Source of the DNA: Sedimenticola sp.
Lineage (GTDB): Bacteria; Pseudomonadota; Gammaproteobacteria; Chromatiales; Chromatiaceae
Length of the DNA: 40,559 nt
Direction of reading: 5' to 3'
Assembly (NCBI GenBank): GCA_027026755.1
Contig: JALVNE010000116.1
Location: 1 to 40,559 of the forward strand
The notes under the pieces: model-generated
Seen by the model: the letters and a program-made list of their open reading frames with translations, nothing else
What the model was told of the DNA's origin: nothing
Databases searched by the model: none
Shown here: piece by piece, positions 40,135 to 40,559 of the stretch
How the letters are laid out: every line of letters starts with the position of its first letter
How positions within the stretch are numbered: the first letter of the stretch is position 1
Program-made: the position numbers and the translations under genes

Positions 40135-40559
40135 ATGCTGGCCGGCGTGGACCTGGGCGGCAGCAAGATCGAAGCCATCCTCCTGGACGGGAATGGAAAG
40201 GCGCTGCTGCGCACCCGGCGTCCCACCCCGGCCGGTGATTACCAGGCCACCCTGGAAACCATCGCCAGCCTGCACCGGGAACTCGAGGCCCGCGCGGGGC
40301 AGCAGCTGTCCCTGGGAATGGGCACGCCCGGCTCCCGCTCCCCGGCCACCGGGCTGATGCGCAACGCCAACTCCACCTGCCTGAACGGCCGGGACCTGCA
40401 GGCGGACCTCGAAGCCCTGCTTGACCGGCCCGTGCGCATGGCCAACGATGCCGACTGCTTCACTCTGTCCGAGGCCGTGGACGGCGCGGGCCGGGATGCC
40501 GCCATGGTGTTTGGGGTCATCATCGGCACGGGCACCGGCGGCGGCATTGCCGTGAATGG
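40135..40559 (+). CDS. mak: Fructokinase Mak (ROK family; 3' end outside window)
   Basis: The visible 141 residues closely follow E. coli Mak (YajF): GVDLGGSKIEAI (ATP-binding P-motif), TPAGDYQATLETIA, GMGTPGS, NANSTCLNG, NDADCFTLSEAVDGAG (catalytic Asp in NDAD) and VIIGTGTGGGIAVN. It phosphorylates fructose (and weakly mannose or glucose) in the cytosol. ATG 40135 is 6 bp after the dynamin stop, so the two are probably co-transcribed. The zinc-binding region typical of ROK kinases would lie beyond the right edge. Confidence 0.93.
   Translation, partial: MLAGVDLGGSKIEAILLDGNGKALLRTRRPTPAGDYQATLETIASLHRELEARAGQQLSLGMGTPGSRSPATGLMRNANSTCLNGRDLQADLEALLDRPVRMANDADCFTLSEAVDGAGRDAAMVFGVIIGTGTGGGIAVN

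Overview
The window is a chromosomal segment of a GC-rich gammaproteobacterium. The evidence is EF-P together with both of its lysine-modifying enzymes (EpmA, EpmB), a FimX-like c-di-GMP receptor, MltF, HrpB, XseA, an E. coli-type Mak fructokinase, and adjacent queA/tgt and guaB/guaA pairs. The gene mix and the dispersed palindromes would fit a Chromatiales-like, sulfur-oxidiser-type lineage, but that placement is a guess. No rRNA, CRISPR array, prophage or intact transposase gene was seen.

Layout. 1-3.5 kb: hrpB (-, runs off the left edge) diverges from mltF (+). 3.5-6.6 kb: an overlapping minus-strand operon of a TPR membrane protein, a rhomboid protease and tadA. 6.7-11.9 kb: a DUF3857/transglutaminase-like membrane protein, a 5'-truncated patatin gene, a two-gene envelope operon (184-aa exported protein and an OmpA-domain protein), and a relic zone. 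11.8-16.4 kb: guaB-guaA (-) diverging from xseA (+). 16.5-18 kb: a host-attachment-family protein and a vapBC toxin-antitoxin pair flanked by two short inverted-repeat elements. 18-21 kb: tgt and queA, separated by a 617-bp gap that holds a plus-strand terminator and a 283-bp two-lobed MITE-like element. 21-25.3 kb: tRNA-Leu(CAA), an SCO-like protein, psd, epmA, efp and epmB.

25.7-30 kb: a 623-aa protein with a PilZ-like motif followed by a FimX-like REC-PAS-GGDEF-EAL protein with degenerate active sites, a probable c-di-GMP module. 29.9-37.6 kb (-): an efflux adaptor, an RND pump with an unusual lysine-rich histone-H1-like tail, a ParA-type ATPase, a membrane coiled-coil protein and a 5'-nucleotidase. 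37.7-40.5 kb: an SCP-2-like protein, a dynamin-like GTPase and the start of mak.

The most novel material is non-coding or in gene tails. First, the bilobed element at 19661-19943 has end and core fragments at 3979, 8942 and 9794; these supply stop codons or C-terminal codons to host genes and sit around the truncated patatin gene. Second, a multi-hairpin repeat occurs twice (27606-27765 and 38251-38417) with compensatory base changes in its stems. Third, the RND pump with a DNA-binding-like tail sits beside a ParA ATPase, suggesting a positioned or nucleoid-tethered efflux system. Novelty could not be checked against any database.
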